Origin: 02-FULL-45-11b sp041663485
Lineage (GTDB): Bacteria; Patescibacteriota; Patescibacteriia; Buchananbacterales; UBA6539
Length of the DNA: 41,336 nucleotides
Assembly (NCBI GenBank): GCA_041663485.1
Contig: JBAYMO010000013.1
Span: 1-41,336, forward strand
Direction: 5' to 3'
In this document: one piece after another, positions 8,695 through 17,643 of the stretch
How positions within the stretch are numbered: the first letter of the stretch is position 1
Layout: each line of letters starts with the position of its first letter
Program-made: the position numbers and the translations under genes
Notes under the pieces: generated by a model
Seen by the model: only the letters and a program-made list of their open reading frames with translations
Told to the model about the DNA's origin: nothing
Databases searched by the model: none

Positions 8695-8726
8695 GGGTTC
8701 AATCGAATTCATTCAAATAAAAATAT

Positions 8727-9194
8727 ATGGCAAAAAAAATAAAAAATAAAAAAAACACTTTTTTTAACCAAACCGGCGTTTCCAGTCTGGCCGTAATTGG
8801 ACTTTTGGGCGCGATTCTAATCTTTTCCATTATACTTTTGGCTTTAATCATAATTACCACACAGCCAGTCGAAAAAGATTCACGTGAAATCAAGCCGCTA
8901 AAACAAGCGCAGAATAATTCTACTTCTTCGACAACACAAAATATTGCTCCCGGAGCTGATACTAACAATAACGGCTTACCCGATGATATTGAGCAAATAA
9001 TTATTGAGGCCCGATCCAGCACGGCCACGCCGAATATTAATATTGATACAAATAACAATGGCCTACCCGATGATGTTGAATCAGTCCTTAAAAACCAGGC
9101 AGCCAAAGACAATACCGCTTCAAATACCACTACCATTATTGATAAAAATAATAACGGCATACCTGATGATGTTGAAGCCTTATTAAAACCTTAA
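8727..9194 (+). CDS. Membrane-anchored protein with three Asp/Asn-rich Ca-binding-type repeats (155 aa)
   Basis: Function unknown. After a Lys-rich start, residues 17-46 form one long transmembrane segment. Residues 50-75 are a Gln/Ser/Thr-rich linker. Three near-identical repeats follow: DTNNNGLPDDIE, DTNNNGLPDDVE and DKNNNGIPDDVE. The D-x-N/D-N-G-x-x-D-D pattern is that of thrombospondin type-3, EF-hand-like calcium loops. The protein is therefore probably outside the membrane and Ca-dependent, perhaps a spacer or ligand domain (inference). It starts 32 bp after htpX and stops 2 bp before clpC, so it belongs to the same operon. No close named family is recognised. Confidence 0.8.
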   Translation: MAKKIKNKKNTFFNQTGVSSLAVIGLLGAILIFSIILLALIIITTQPVEKDSREIKPLKQAQNNSTSSTTQNIAPGADTNNNGLPDDIEQIIIEARSSTATPNINIDTNNNGLPDDVESVLKNQAAKDNTASNTTTIIDKNNNGIPDDVEALLKP

Positions 9195-9196
9195 AA

Positions 9197-11674
9197 ATGA
9201 TTGACTTATTTCAAAGGCTTTCAACTCATTCTCGTCAAGCCCTAAAAACCGCTTTTAATCTAGCGGTTTCTTGCGGCCAGCCCCAGGTTACACCACTGCA
9301 TCTACTTTTTGGTTTAGCTAATGAATCAGGCAGTTTAGCCAGTCAAATTTTAGTTAAGGCAAAAATTTCCGGCGAAAAAATTGAAGCCACAATCAAAAAA
9401 GACGCGACGGCTCAAACCACTATTACCCAAACGCAATTCAGCTTGCCGACAAAAAAAATTTTAGAAAAAGCATTTTGGCTGGCAGGCGCTAATCAAAATC
9501 AGTATATTGGCACGGAACATTTATTGTTAGCGGCGCTAAAAATTAATGATCAGCAAATATCAGAATTTCTGTCTGAAAAAAAAGTCGACGTCAGTGAGAT
9601 CAAAGAGCAGCTAACAATGATTTTTAACAGTACGGCTAAATTTCCCGATTTAACCGAAAATTTTAATCAATTCAATCAACACCCAACTCATCAAAATTCT
9701 ACTGCCAATTTTGCCTTGGAATCGTTCGCCACCGAATTAACCGATCCCAGACTGCAGCAAAAAATTGATCCGGTAATCGGCCGCGGCGCGGAGATTGATC
9801 GTTTGATTCAAATTCTTTGCCGGCGCCACAAGAATAATCCCCTGCTTTTGGGTGAGGCCGGCGTGGGCAAAACCGCTATCGTCGAAGGGTTGGCTAAAAA
9901 AATAATTTCTAAAGAGGCACCGGCAATTTTAGCGGATAAAAAAATTTTTAATTTGGATTTAAGTTCGCTCGTAGCCGGCACAAGCTTTCGCGGTGAATTT
10001 GAGAATCGTTTGAAACAAGTTATCAGCGAGGCCAGCCAGAGGCCAGAGGTAATTTTATTTATTGATGAAATTCATAATTTAACCGGCGCCGGAGCCGCGA
10101 CCGGCTCCATGGACGCGGCTAATATTTTAAAGCCGGCTTTAGCGCGCGGCGAAATTCATTGCATTGGCGCGACCACGCCCGAGGCGTTTAAAAAACAAAT
10201 CGAAAGCGACCCGGCCATGGAACGACGTTTCCAAACTATTCAAATTAACCAGGCCACGGTTAGCGACACGATAAAAATTCTTCAGGGTTTGAGAAAAAAT
10301 TATGAGCTTTATCACGACGTAGAAATCAGCGATGAAGCCTTGGCCGCGGCCGCCCAGCTGGCCGAAAGATACATTTTTGATCGCTGCTTGCCGGATAAGG
10401 CGATTGACTTGATTGACGAAGCGGCCGCGGCGGCGCGAATTACCAAGCAAAGCCAAAAAATATTATCCGAGGCGGAAAAATTACAAGCTAAACTCAATCA
10501 AATCACCGAGGAAAAAATTAACTTTGCCAAGAATGAAGATTTCGAATCAGCCTTAACTTGCCACAACCAAGAACAAAAATTAATAGAACAAATTGAAGCT
10601 ATTAATAGCCAGAAAAAAACTAAAATTAAAGATCAAAAAAAATCTAGTCAAGTTACGGCCGCCGACATCGCCAAAATGGTAGCCAAAATTACCGGCATCC
10701 CCCAGACGGAACTGCTCACTGAAGAAAAATCCAAACTTTTGAATTTAGAAAAAAAATTAAGTAAAAAGATCGTGGGCCAACTCGAAGCGATTAATTCTAT
10801 TGCCGAAGCAATTCGCCGCGCCCGAATCGGCTTGAGTGATACTAAGCGGCCGCTGGGTTCGTTTATTTTTTTAGGACCATCGGGCGTAGGCAAAACCGAA
10901 TTGGCCAAAGTCTTGGCCGAAACTATTTTTGGCTCCCCGCAAGCTTTGATAAAAATCGATATGTCGGAATTTTCCGAAGCTTTTAACATTTCCAAACTAA
11001 TCGGCGCGCCAGCCGGCTACGTCGGTTATAAAGAAGGAGCGAAATTAACCGATGCCGTTAAACGACGGCCATATTCAGTGGTTTTGTTTGATGAAATCGA
11101 AAAAGCTCATCCTCAAGTCTTTTATTTACTGCTGCAAGTTTTAGAAGACGGATATCTAACCGATGCTTCGGGCAAGACTATAGATTTTCGCCATACCATA
11201 ATTATTTTAACTTCCAATTTAGGCTCGGAAAATTTTAATCAGCAGGCTGCCATTGGTTTTAATTTAAAAGAAAAAAAAGCCGAATCCGAAATATTAAATA
11301 ATCTACTGACGATCGAAAATAGCGTTTTGAAAAAACTAAAAGAAAAATTTCCCCCGGAATTTTTGAGCCGCATCGATAAAACCTTGGTTTTTAAACCCCT
11401 AAACTCCAAGGAATTGGCTCAGATCGCCAAACGACAATTACTGGAATTACAAAAAAAATTAGCCAATTTGGGCGTAAAAATTAATATTCCGGCCGCGGTG
11501 GTTAATCATTTAGCTCAAAAAAGTCAAGATGCCACCTTGGGTGGCCGAGCGGTCAGGAAAAATATTCAGGCATTGATTGAAAACCCCATCTCAATTTATT
11601 TATTATCGGGCAAAAATAAAACAAAAAAAATTATTAACTTAAAGGTTAAGAATAATAAAATAATTATTAACTGA
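9197..11674 (+). CDS. clpC: ClpC-type AAA+ unfoldase with ClpP-binding loop
   Basis: This is a Hsp100/Clp ATPase that unfolds proteins for ClpP. The N-terminal Clp repeat domain covers about residues 1-145. The first AAA module has Walker A GEAGVGKT (219-226) and Walker B FIDE (Asp290, Glu291). A UVR-like middle segment (NFAKNEDFESALTCHNQEQKLIEQIE, about 440-465) is typical of ClpC rather than ClpB. The second AAA module has GPSGVGKT (560-567) and FDEIEKAHP. After NLGS lies AIGFNL (Ile686-Gly687-Phe688), which matches the IGF/VGF loop that docks on ClpP. The length of 825 aa fits ClpC. It starts 2 bp after the preceding gene, and its TGA overlaps the next ATG by one base. No clpP is in the window. 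Confidence 0.93.
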   Translation: MIDLFQRLSTHSRQALKTAFNLAVSCGQPQVTPLHLLFGLANESGSLASQILVKAKISGEKIEATIKKDATAQTTITQTQFSLPTKKILEKAFWLAGANQNQYIGTEHLLLAALKINDQQISEFLSEKKVDVSEIKEQLTMIFNSTAKFPDLTENFNQFNQHPTHQNSTANFALESFATELTDPRLQQKIDPVIGRGAEIDRLIQILCRRHKNNPLLLGEAGVGKTAIVEGLAKKIISKEAPAILADKKIFNLDLSSLVAGTSFRGEFENRLKQVISEASQRPEVILFIDEIHNLTGAGAATGSMDAANILKPALARGEIHCIGATTPEAFKKQIESDPAMERRFQTIQINQATVSDTIKILQGLRKNYELYHDVEISDEALAAAAQLAERYIFDRCLPDKAIDLIDEAAAAARITKQSQKILSEAEKLQAKLNQITEEKINFAKNEDFESALTCHNQEQKLIEQIEAINSQKKTKIKDQKKSSQVTAADIAKMVAKITGIPQTELLTEEKSKLLNLEKKLSKKIVGQLEAINSIAEAIRRARIGLSDTKRPLGSFIFLGPSGVGKTELAKVLAETIFGSPQALIKIDMSEFSEAFNISKLIGAPAGYVGYKEGAKLTDAVKRRPYSVVLFDEIEKAHPQVFYLLLQVLEDGYLTDASGKTIDFRHTIIILTSNLGSENFNQQAAIGFNLKEKKAESEILNNLLTIENSVLKKLKEKFPPEFLSRIDKTLVFKPLNSKELAQIAKRQLLELQKKLANLGVKINIPAAVVNHLAQKSQDATLGGRAVRKNIQALIENPISIYLLSGKNKTKKIINLKVKNNKIIIN

Positions 11675-12678
11675 TGGCTTTGCCGGCAGAAAAATTTGAT
11701 TCCGAATCGGAACTAAAAAACCAGGTTAAAACCAGCCGGGATGATATTACTGATTTCGAAAAAAAGTTACAAGAAAAACAAAGAGCTAGAGAACTCTATC
11801 AGATGCAACAAACCGAGCGCCGCCAGCAGGCCCAACAGTCTGAGAATGAAAAACTTTCGCCCGAACAGCAAAAAGCTAAAGCTCACGCCCAAGGCGCGCC
11901 CATGAAAGTTTCGGCCAGCTACGCCGGCGGTTCAGCCGATCTGTCGCCAACCCAAACGGGAGATAAAAAAGCAGGGCCAATCAAAAGCCAGGAATCCAGT
12001 TCAGACCAAGAAAATAAACCGGCTCAGTCCGAGCAGCCAGCGCCATCGGAAAACGCTGAAACTCAGGCCGAAGAAGAAACCAAGCCCCAAACCCGGGAAC
12101 AACAGATGCGCCGACAATTGGAACAGCAACGAAAAGACTTAAATAAAACCAGAGAAGAAATCGAAGACAAAAAAAAGAAACTGGAAGAACTAAAAGACGG
12201 ACAGGGTTTTAAACGTTTTCGAACCCAAAGACAACTTGATTCTCAGAAAAAAGAAGCCGCGAAAAAACAAAAAATGCTGGCCAAAACCGAAGGCGCGCTG
12301 CAAAAACATTTGCTATTCAAACAGCTGCTAAACAAATCTTGGTTCAGCCTCGTTCCCTCTTTTGGCGCCGCTTACTTATATATCGCCTTTCATTTTTTGA
12401 ATGCTTACTTTACTCCTTGGGGGAATTTGTTCTGTCGCTTTGGTGAAGAATGGCTACCTGATTTCAAACCTTTTAATGTATCCAATAACAAATTAGAATG
12501 GGTTGAAATTCTTGGCTGCGTCGGTTTGGGCCTACTCCTATTAGGTTTGGTTATCTTAATACTATTTGGTATTTCACTATTGGTTTATATTTGGATGAAC
12601 CCGATCAAATCCGCCATCGTCATCGCCTTTGAAGGCTTGAAGTATTTCATGGGAATACCTATTGGTGTTATTGACTAA
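11674..12678 (+). CDS. Coiled-coil, C-terminal multi-pass membrane protein of unknown function (334 aa)
   Basis: Not recognised as a named family. Residues 1-75 are charged and helical (EKKLQEKQRARELYQMQQTE). Residues 75-135 are low-complexity, rich in Ser, Gln, Glu and Pro, and probably disordered. Residues 135-205 form a Gln/Lys/Glu-rich coiled coil. The rest has a hydrophobic segment around 223-243 and a strong membrane pair around 270-325. The topology suggests a long soluble N-terminal arm on a membrane base. Its ATG overlaps the clpC stop (TGATG), so translation is coupled, which suggests a role near ClpC at the membrane (inference). Confidence 0.8.
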   Translation: MALPAEKFDSESELKNQVKTSRDDITDFEKKLQEKQRARELYQMQQTERRQQAQQSENEKLSPEQQKAKAHAQGAPMKVSASYAGGSADLSPTQTGDKKAGPIKSQESSSDQENKPAQSEQPAPSENAETQAEEETKPQTREQQMRRQLEQQRKDLNKTREEIEDKKKKLEELKDGQGFKRFRTQRQLDSQKKEAAKKQKMLAKTEGALQKHLLFKQLLNKSWFSLVPSFGAAYLYIAFHFLNAYFTPWGNLFCRFGEEWLPDFKPFNVSNNKLEWVEILGCVGLGLLLLGLVILILFGISLLVYIWMNPIKSAIVIAFEGLKYFMGIPIGVID

Positions 12679-12716
12679 TAGTGATAAAATTATTAAAGAG
12701 AAGTAATTCTAAACTT

Positions 12717-13973
12717 ATGAATTTAAATTGGAAAAGAATCGCTTTGATTTTTGGCTTTCTGGCGGTTGTAGTCTTAATCGGCTACTCGCTCTATTTCTTT
12801 TTCTTAAAACCCACCATACCAATTACTAATCAACCAACCAACGCGATCAACGGCTCAACTGGAACCCTGCCTCAGGCCGGAACCAATTCCAACATTAAAA
12901 CGACCGGCAACATCAATGGCGGACTTCAGGGCAGCGAAGCCATTCCCGGTCCGCCCAGTCAAACCAAAACCGAAACGGCCGCGTCAATTACAGCCACCGG
13001 CGGACTGACCAAAACCACCGCCTTAACCAATAATCGCGTCTATCAAAGTACCTTATCCGGTAACGGCCAAAACGTAATTTATTATGACAAAGCCACTGGT
13101 TTATTTTACCAAGTCGGTGCTGACGGCCGATCTACTCCCTACAGCGATCAAGTTTTTTATTCCGTGGAAACAGTCTACTGGTCAACCGACAAAACCAAAG
13201 CGGTGATGAAATTTCCTGACGGTGCGACCATTCTTTATGATTTTGCTACAAAAAAACAAACTACCCTACCCTCACATTGGAAAGATTTTGATTTTTCTCC
13301 CAATAGCCAGCAAATGGTTTTTAAAAGCATGGGAACCAGCGCGGATAACCGCTGGCTGGCCATAGCTAACGCCGACGGTTCCGGCGCGCAAAAAATTGAA
13401 CTTCTGGGCGATACCGATTCAACCGTCTACCCTTCTTGGTCGCCTAACGGCCAGACCATTGCCATGTATACCGAAGATCAAAGTTTTGATAAACAAAATT
13501 TATATTTCATCGGAAAAAATAGCGAAAATTTCAAATCAACCATCGTGGAAGGCCGAGGTCTGCAGAGTCAATGGTCAGAAAATGGCGACCGCCTTTTGTA
13601 CAGCGCCTATACCAGCAACAATGGTTACAGACCGGCTCTTTGGATCGTTGAAGCCCAAGGCGAAAGCATTGGTCAAAACCGAAAAAATCTACAGCTTAAT
13701 ACCTGGGCCGACAAATGTACTTTCAGCAACAATGACACGGTTTATTGCGCTGTTCCCACTCAACTTAAGGAGGGGGCCGGCATATTTTACAAAGAAATGG
13801 ACGACGTTAGCTGCGATATTTACAAAATTGATTTAGTCTCCGGCGCGAAGACAAAAATCGCCATTCCCGAGGGCAACCAAAATATTGAAACCATGATGAC
13901 TTCAGATGATGGCAAATATTTGTATTTTACCAGCCAAGCCAACGGTAAACTTTACAAAATTAATTTGAAATAA
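12717..13973 (+). CDS. Membrane-anchored TolB-like beta-propeller protein
   Basis: Probably a scaffold or ligand-binding beta-propeller on the outer face of the membrane. The ATG at 12717 is preferred. An in-frame GTG at 12681 would add 12 residues but has no ribosome-binding site and starts 2 bp after the upstream stop. A single membrane segment (about 7-30 from this ATG) is followed by a Thr/Gly/Asn-rich linker to about residue 110. PD40/WD40-like blades follow (YWSTDKTKAVMKF, DFDFSPNSQQMVFKS, YPSWSPNGQTIAMYTEDQ, SQWSENGDRLLYSAYT, MTSDDGKYLYFTSQA). Four Cys residues lie in the late blades. It ends the lemA-clpC run and is followed by a terminator. No catalytic site is visible. Confidence 0.82.
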   Translation: MNLNWKRIALIFGFLAVVVLIGYSLYFFFLKPTIPITNQPTNAINGSTGTLPQAGTNSNIKTTGNINGGLQGSEAIPGPPSQTKTETAASITATGGLTKTTALTNNRVYQSTLSGNGQNVIYYDKATGLFYQVGADGRSTPYSDQVFYSVETVYWSTDKTKAVMKFPDGATILYDFATKKQTTLPSHWKDFDFSPNSQQMVFKSMGTSADNRWLAIANADGSGAQKIELLGDTDSTVYPSWSPNGQTIAMYTEDQSFDKQNLYFIGKNSENFKSTIVEGRGLQSQWSENGDRLLYSAYTSNNGYRPALWIVEAQGESIGQNRKNLQLNTWADKCTFSNNDTVYCAVPTQLKEGAGIFYKEMDDVSCDIYKIDLVSGAKTKIAIPEGNQNIETMMTSDDGKYLYFTSQANGKLYKINLK

Positions 13974-13978
13974 AAATC

Positions 13979-14024
13979 AAAACACAAAAACCCCTAATCA
14001 ATTGCTGCCGTTTTTGTGTTTTTT
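13979..14024 (+). terminator. Intrinsic terminator after the lemA-clpC operon
   Basis: An AAAACACAAAAAC arm pairs with GTTTTTGTGTTTT (14010 onward) across an 18-nt loop and continues into a T-run. It starts 6 bp after the TolB-like stop codon and closes the operon before radA. Confidence 0.75.
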
Positions 14025-14054
14025 AAATAATTGGACTTTATTGATTAAATAATT

Positions 14055-15407
14055 ATGGCCAAGATAATCAGTGAAATTTTTGTTTGCGCAGATTGCGACG
14101 CGCAGTTCCCCAAATGGTCGGGCAAGTGCCCGGAATGTGGACATTGGGGCAGCTTGGAAAAGTCACAGGCGGTCAATCTTAAAACACCCACCAGCCCCGG
14201 TCAGGGTTTGACTGAAGCCTTGCCAGGCCAGGTGCTATCCTTTGATCAGATAAAAATTGAGAACTTTAAGCGAACTAAAACCGGACTGGAAGAATTTGAT
14301 CGAGTTTTGGGCGGCGGCTTAGTAACCGGTTCTTTAGTTTTACTCGGCGGCGAACCCGGTATTGGCAAATCAACTTTAGTGCTACAGATTTGCCAGGCTC
14401 TTCCCGGCAAAATTCTATATGTCTCCGGCGAGGAATCCGGTCAACAAATAAAGACTCGCGTTGATCGATTGGGCGTGCAGACAAAAAATTTAATTTTTTT
14501 GGGCGAAACCAATATTGAAACCATTGCCGCCACCATCTTGGAGCACAAACCCCAACTCGCCATTATTGATTCTATCCAAACCGTTTATTCTCTAGAAGCT
14601 CCGTCCGGAGCCGGCAGCATCAACCAAGTCAGAATTTGCACCACTAAACTTTTGAATGTCGCGAAAAAAAATAACATCACGATTTTAATTATTGGCCATG
14701 TGACAAAATTCGGCGAAGTCGCTGGACCAAAAACGCTTGAACATTTAGTCGACAGCGTTTTGTATCTTGAAGGCGATCCTTATCACGCTTTTAGAATTTT
14801 ACGCGGAGCTAAAAATCGTTTTGGCTCAACTTCGGAAGTGGGCATTTTCGAAATGCAGGGCAAGGGTCTGAGCGAAGTCAAAGATCCAGCCGCGATTTTT
14901 TTAACCGAGCAAGCTTCGCCGACCGGTTCAATGATTGCTCCGGTGCTTGAAGGTTCACGTATTTTTCTTTTGGAAGTTCAAGCTTTAGTTAACACCACGA
15001 CTTTCGGCTATCCTCAAAGAAAAACTGATGGTTTTGATTTGAACCGTCTTCAACTTTTAGTCGCAACCCTTTCTCGGCGCTTGGGTTTAAAATTGGCCAA
15101 CCAAGACATCTATTTAAATCTCGTGGGCGGACTAAAAGTCAGCGAACCAGCGATTGACTTACCGGTTTGTCTGGCCATAATTTCAGCCATAAAAGATAAA
15201 CCCTGGCCAGTTGGTCTAATTGCTTTAGGCGAAGTCGGCTTAGGCGGAGAAATCAGGCCGGTCGCCGCCGCGCAAAAACGAATTGACGAGGCGGAAAAAC
15301 TTGGCTTTAAGGCTGTAATCATGCCTCAGAGTAAAGAAAAAGTTTCCTCCAAACTAAAAATTTATCAGGTTAAAAATCTTGCGGCAGCGCTAAAGATTCT
15401 TGAATGA
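14055..15407 (+). CDS. radA: DNA repair protein RadA
   Basis: RadA is a RecA-like, DnaB-type branch-migration helicase that processes recombination intermediates. The N-terminal C4 zinc finger has Cys11, Cys14, Cys25 and Cys28. The RecA-like core has Walker A GEPGIGKST with Lys105. The RadA-specific KNRFG motif is at 253-257. The C-terminal Lon-like domain (about 285-450) includes DLPVCLAIISAIKDKPWP and LGEVGLGGEIRPV. The length of 450 aa is normal. It has its own unit between a terminator at 13979-14024 and the shared palindrome with recG. Confidence 0.97.
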   Translation: MAKIISEIFVCADCDAQFPKWSGKCPECGHWGSLEKSQAVNLKTPTSPGQGLTEALPGQVLSFDQIKIENFKRTKTGLEEFDRVLGGGLVTGSLVLLGGEPGIGKSTLVLQICQALPGKILYVSGEESGQQIKTRVDRLGVQTKNLIFLGETNIETIAATILEHKPQLAIIDSIQTVYSLEAPSGAGSINQVRICTTKLLNVAKKNNITILIIGHVTKFGEVAGPKTLEHLVDSVLYLEGDPYHAFRILRGAKNRFGSTSEVGIFEMQGKGLSEVKDPAAIFLTEQASPTGSMIAPVLEGSRIFLLEVQALVNTTTFGYPQRKTDGFDLNRLQLLVATLSRRLGLKLANQDIYLNLVGGLKVSEPAIDLPVCLAIISAIKDKPWPVGLIALGEVGLGGEIRPVAAAQKRIDEAEKLGFKAVIMPQSKEKVSSKLKIYQVKNLAAALKILE

Positions 15408-15414
15408 AAACTTG

Positions 15415-15440
15415 AAGGGCGAGGATATATCCTCGCCCTT
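15415..15440. terminator. Bidirectional terminator between radA and recG (perfect 26-bp palindrome)
   Basis: The sequence reads identically on both strands over 26 bp (arms AAGGGCGAGGATA/TATCCTCGCCCTT). It starts 7 bp after the radA stop, and its last base is part of the recG stop codon. A short T-run follows on one side and A-rich sequence flanks the other, so it can stop transcription from both converging genes. Confidence 0.85.
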
Positions 15441-17512
15441 TATTCAAAATGTATCTTTTCCATGACTTGCGCCAGTCTGGCTTTTAATTCGGGATAATCT
15501 CTTAAACTTAAATTCGCATCAAAAAGTTTTTGCGCGGCTTCTTTGGCCTCAATCATCAGCTGCGAATCAGTCAAAAGCGCGATTTTGAATTCAGGAAAGC
15601 CTGATTGAATAGTGCCATAAATTTCTCCCGGACCGCGAAATTTCAAATCATACTCGGCTAATTCAAAACCATCTTTGGCTTCAACTAGGGCTTTAAGCCG
15701 TTGATCAGTTTTCAAACTTGGTTTTTCTGAAAAAATAAAACAATAAGACTGGTGTAAAGAGCGGCCGACCCGCCCGCGAAATTGATGCAACTGACTTAAA
15801 CCAAATCTTTGCGCCCCTTCGATTAACATTACGGAAGCATTAGGCACGTCAACGCCGACTTCCACCACCGAAGTCGCCACCAAAATATCAATTTTTCTGG
15901 CTAAAAAGTCTGCCATCACCCGACTTTTTTCTTCCGCTTTCAGTTTGCCATGCAAAATGGCAATTTTAAATTCAGGAAAAATTTCTTTATCCAATTTAGT
16001 AAACTCATCTACCACCGCCTTAACGCCTAATTTATCCGACAGATCAATCAGAGGACAAATCACGAAAGCTTGTCGGCCGTCATTGATTTGGGCTCGGATA
16101 AAATCGTAGGCTTGCTGCCGATTCTTCGAGTCGACGATTTTAGTAATAATCTTTTTCCTGGCTCGTGGCAGCTGACGAATAATCGACAAATCCAAATCGC
16201 CGCAAAGCGTGAGAGCCAAAGAACGCGGAATCGGCGTAGCCGTCATAGACAGCAAATGCGGCATATTATTATTTTTTCCCGATTTGTTCTTTAGGGCCTG
16301 GCGCTGCTTTACGCCAAAACGATGCTGCTCATCAATAATTACTAGACCCAAATTGTTAAAACCTACATCATCTTGAATAATCGCATGAGTGCCGACCACG
16401 ACTTTAATTTCACCGTTTTTTATGCCGGCCAGCAAATCATTTTTTGGTTCTTTACTGTCGCCCAAAAATCTTTGACTTCTGGTAAATAAACAAACTTCAA
16501 TTTTGGCCAAAGCTAAAAGTGAAGCCAGGCTCTTGGCATGCTGAGCCGCCAAAATTTCCGTCGGCGCGATTAAGGCGGCTTGTTGACCCGCTAAAACCGC
16601 GTTAAGAATGGCTAAGGCTGCCACGACAGTTTTACCAGAACCGACTTCACCCTCCAGTAATCTATTCATCGGATGATTTTTAGATAAATCAGAAATTATT
16701 TTCCAGGCGCATTTCTTTTGATCATCGGTTAATTGGAACGGCAAATGACTGACAAACTCTTGCGTTTTTATTTCATTAAATTCAATCGGCTTAGCCGGTA
16801 AGGCCGCCAAATCGTTTTTATTGACAATAATTTGCAGCTGAAATAGAAAAAGTTCGTCAAATTTCAAACGCCGGATTGCCTGATCTAAAAATTTTTTATT
16901 CCGCGGAAAATGGATTTCTTGCAGCGCGGTATGCAAATCGAGTAAATGATTTTCTTTAATCACCGCCGCCGGCAAAAATTCAGGGATTTGCCCGACCGCT
17001 CCCAAAGCGGTTTTAATTAAAAAACGCAACTGCTTTTCCGTTAAGTTACTGGTCAAAGAATAAATGGGCACCAACCTGGCCGTATGAGTCGTTTGACCAT
17101 AACCGACTTTTTCATAAACCGGATTATTAAATTGCATCACGTAACGGTTCTCATCTACCTTGCCGGATAGGTAAATTTCGTCACCCGGCTGCAATGTTTT
17201 CGCCAAATAGGGCTGATTAAACCAGATAGCCTTGACCGAACCGGTTTGATCGGCGATTAAAGCTTCAGTTAAATTGGTTCGAGTTTTAAAGCTGCGGCGA
17301 CTATTAATTAATTGAATTTTACCCTTGACGCTTACGGCTTCAGACGGCGTCAACTCGCCGATATTAACCACTTGGCTAAAATCCTGCCAACGAAAAGGGT
17401 AATAAAAAATCAAATCAAAGACTGTCTCTAGTCCCAGATGCTTCAAACGCCCCGCGGTAGTTTTGCCCACCCGATTTAACATTGAAACCGGAGTAGATAG
17501 CTCTAATTTCAT
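15440..17512 (-). CDS. recG: ATP-dependent DNA helicase RecG
   Basis: RecG is a double-strand DNA translocase that reverses stalled replication forks and remodels Holliday junctions. The N-terminal wedge has the helix-hairpin-like VGKTTAGRLKHLGLETVFDLIFYYPFRWQD and an OB fold. The helicase core has Walker A GEVGSGKT, the DEQH box (IIDEQHRFGVKQR), motif III SMTATPIPRSLALT, and motif VI QFRGRVGRS. The C-terminal TRG-type region is present. I chose the ATG at 17512 (690 aa, normal for RecG). The frame also allows a TTG at 17536 that would add eight residues, without a clear ribosome-binding site. The gene faces radA and diverges from the sigma-factor operon. Confidence 0.95.
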   Translation of the reverse strand: MKLELSTPVSMLNRVGKTTAGRLKHLGLETVFDLIFYYPFRWQDFSQVVNIGELTPSEAVSVKGKIQLINSRRSFKTRTNLTEALIADQTGSVKAIWFNQPYLAKTLQPGDEIYLSGKVDENRYVMQFNNPVYEKVGYGQTTHTARLVPIYSLTSNLTEKQLRFLIKTALGAVGQIPEFLPAAVIKENHLLDLHTALQEIHFPRNKKFLDQAIRRLKFDELFLFQLQIIVNKNDLAALPAKPIEFNEIKTQEFVSHLPFQLTDDQKKCAWKIISDLSKNHPMNRLLEGEVGSGKTVVAALAILNAVLAGQQAALIAPTEILAAQHAKSLASLLALAKIEVCLFTRSQRFLGDSKEPKNDLLAGIKNGEIKVVVGTHAIIQDDVGFNNLGLVIIDEQHRFGVKQRQALKNKSGKNNNMPHLLSMTATPIPRSLALTLCGDLDLSIIRQLPRARKKIITKIVDSKNRQQAYDFIRAQINDGRQAFVICPLIDLSDKLGVKAVVDEFTKLDKEIFPEFKIAILHGKLKAEEKSRVMADFLARKIDILVATSVVEVGVDVPNASVMLIEGAQRFGLSQLHQFRGRVGRSLHQSYCFIFSEKPSLKTDQRLKALVEAKDGFELAEYDLKFRGPGEIYGTIQSGFPEFKIALLTDSQLMIEAKEAAQKLFDANLSLRDYPELKARLAQVMEKIHFE

Positions 17513-17608
17513 AATAGGCCGATAAGAACCGAGCAATAAATTATGGCTTAATTCTAGTGTTTTTTACCATTTTTGTCTAGAAAATTTTTTATTTTAACCT
17601 TATTTTGA

Positions 17609-17637
17609 TTGATTTTAATGAAAAAAAATGCTAGAGT
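17609..17637 (+). promoter_or_regulatory. Candidate promoter of the ECF sigma gene, leaderless geometry
   Basis: TTGATT (17609-17614), a 17-nt spacer ending in TGC (extended -10 TG), then TAGAGT (17632-17637). The -10 ends 6 nt before the ATG at 17644, so the mRNA would begin at about the start codon. Whether the sigma factor recognises its own promoter cannot be told from one site. Confidence 0.45.
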
Positions 17638-17643
17638 AAGACT

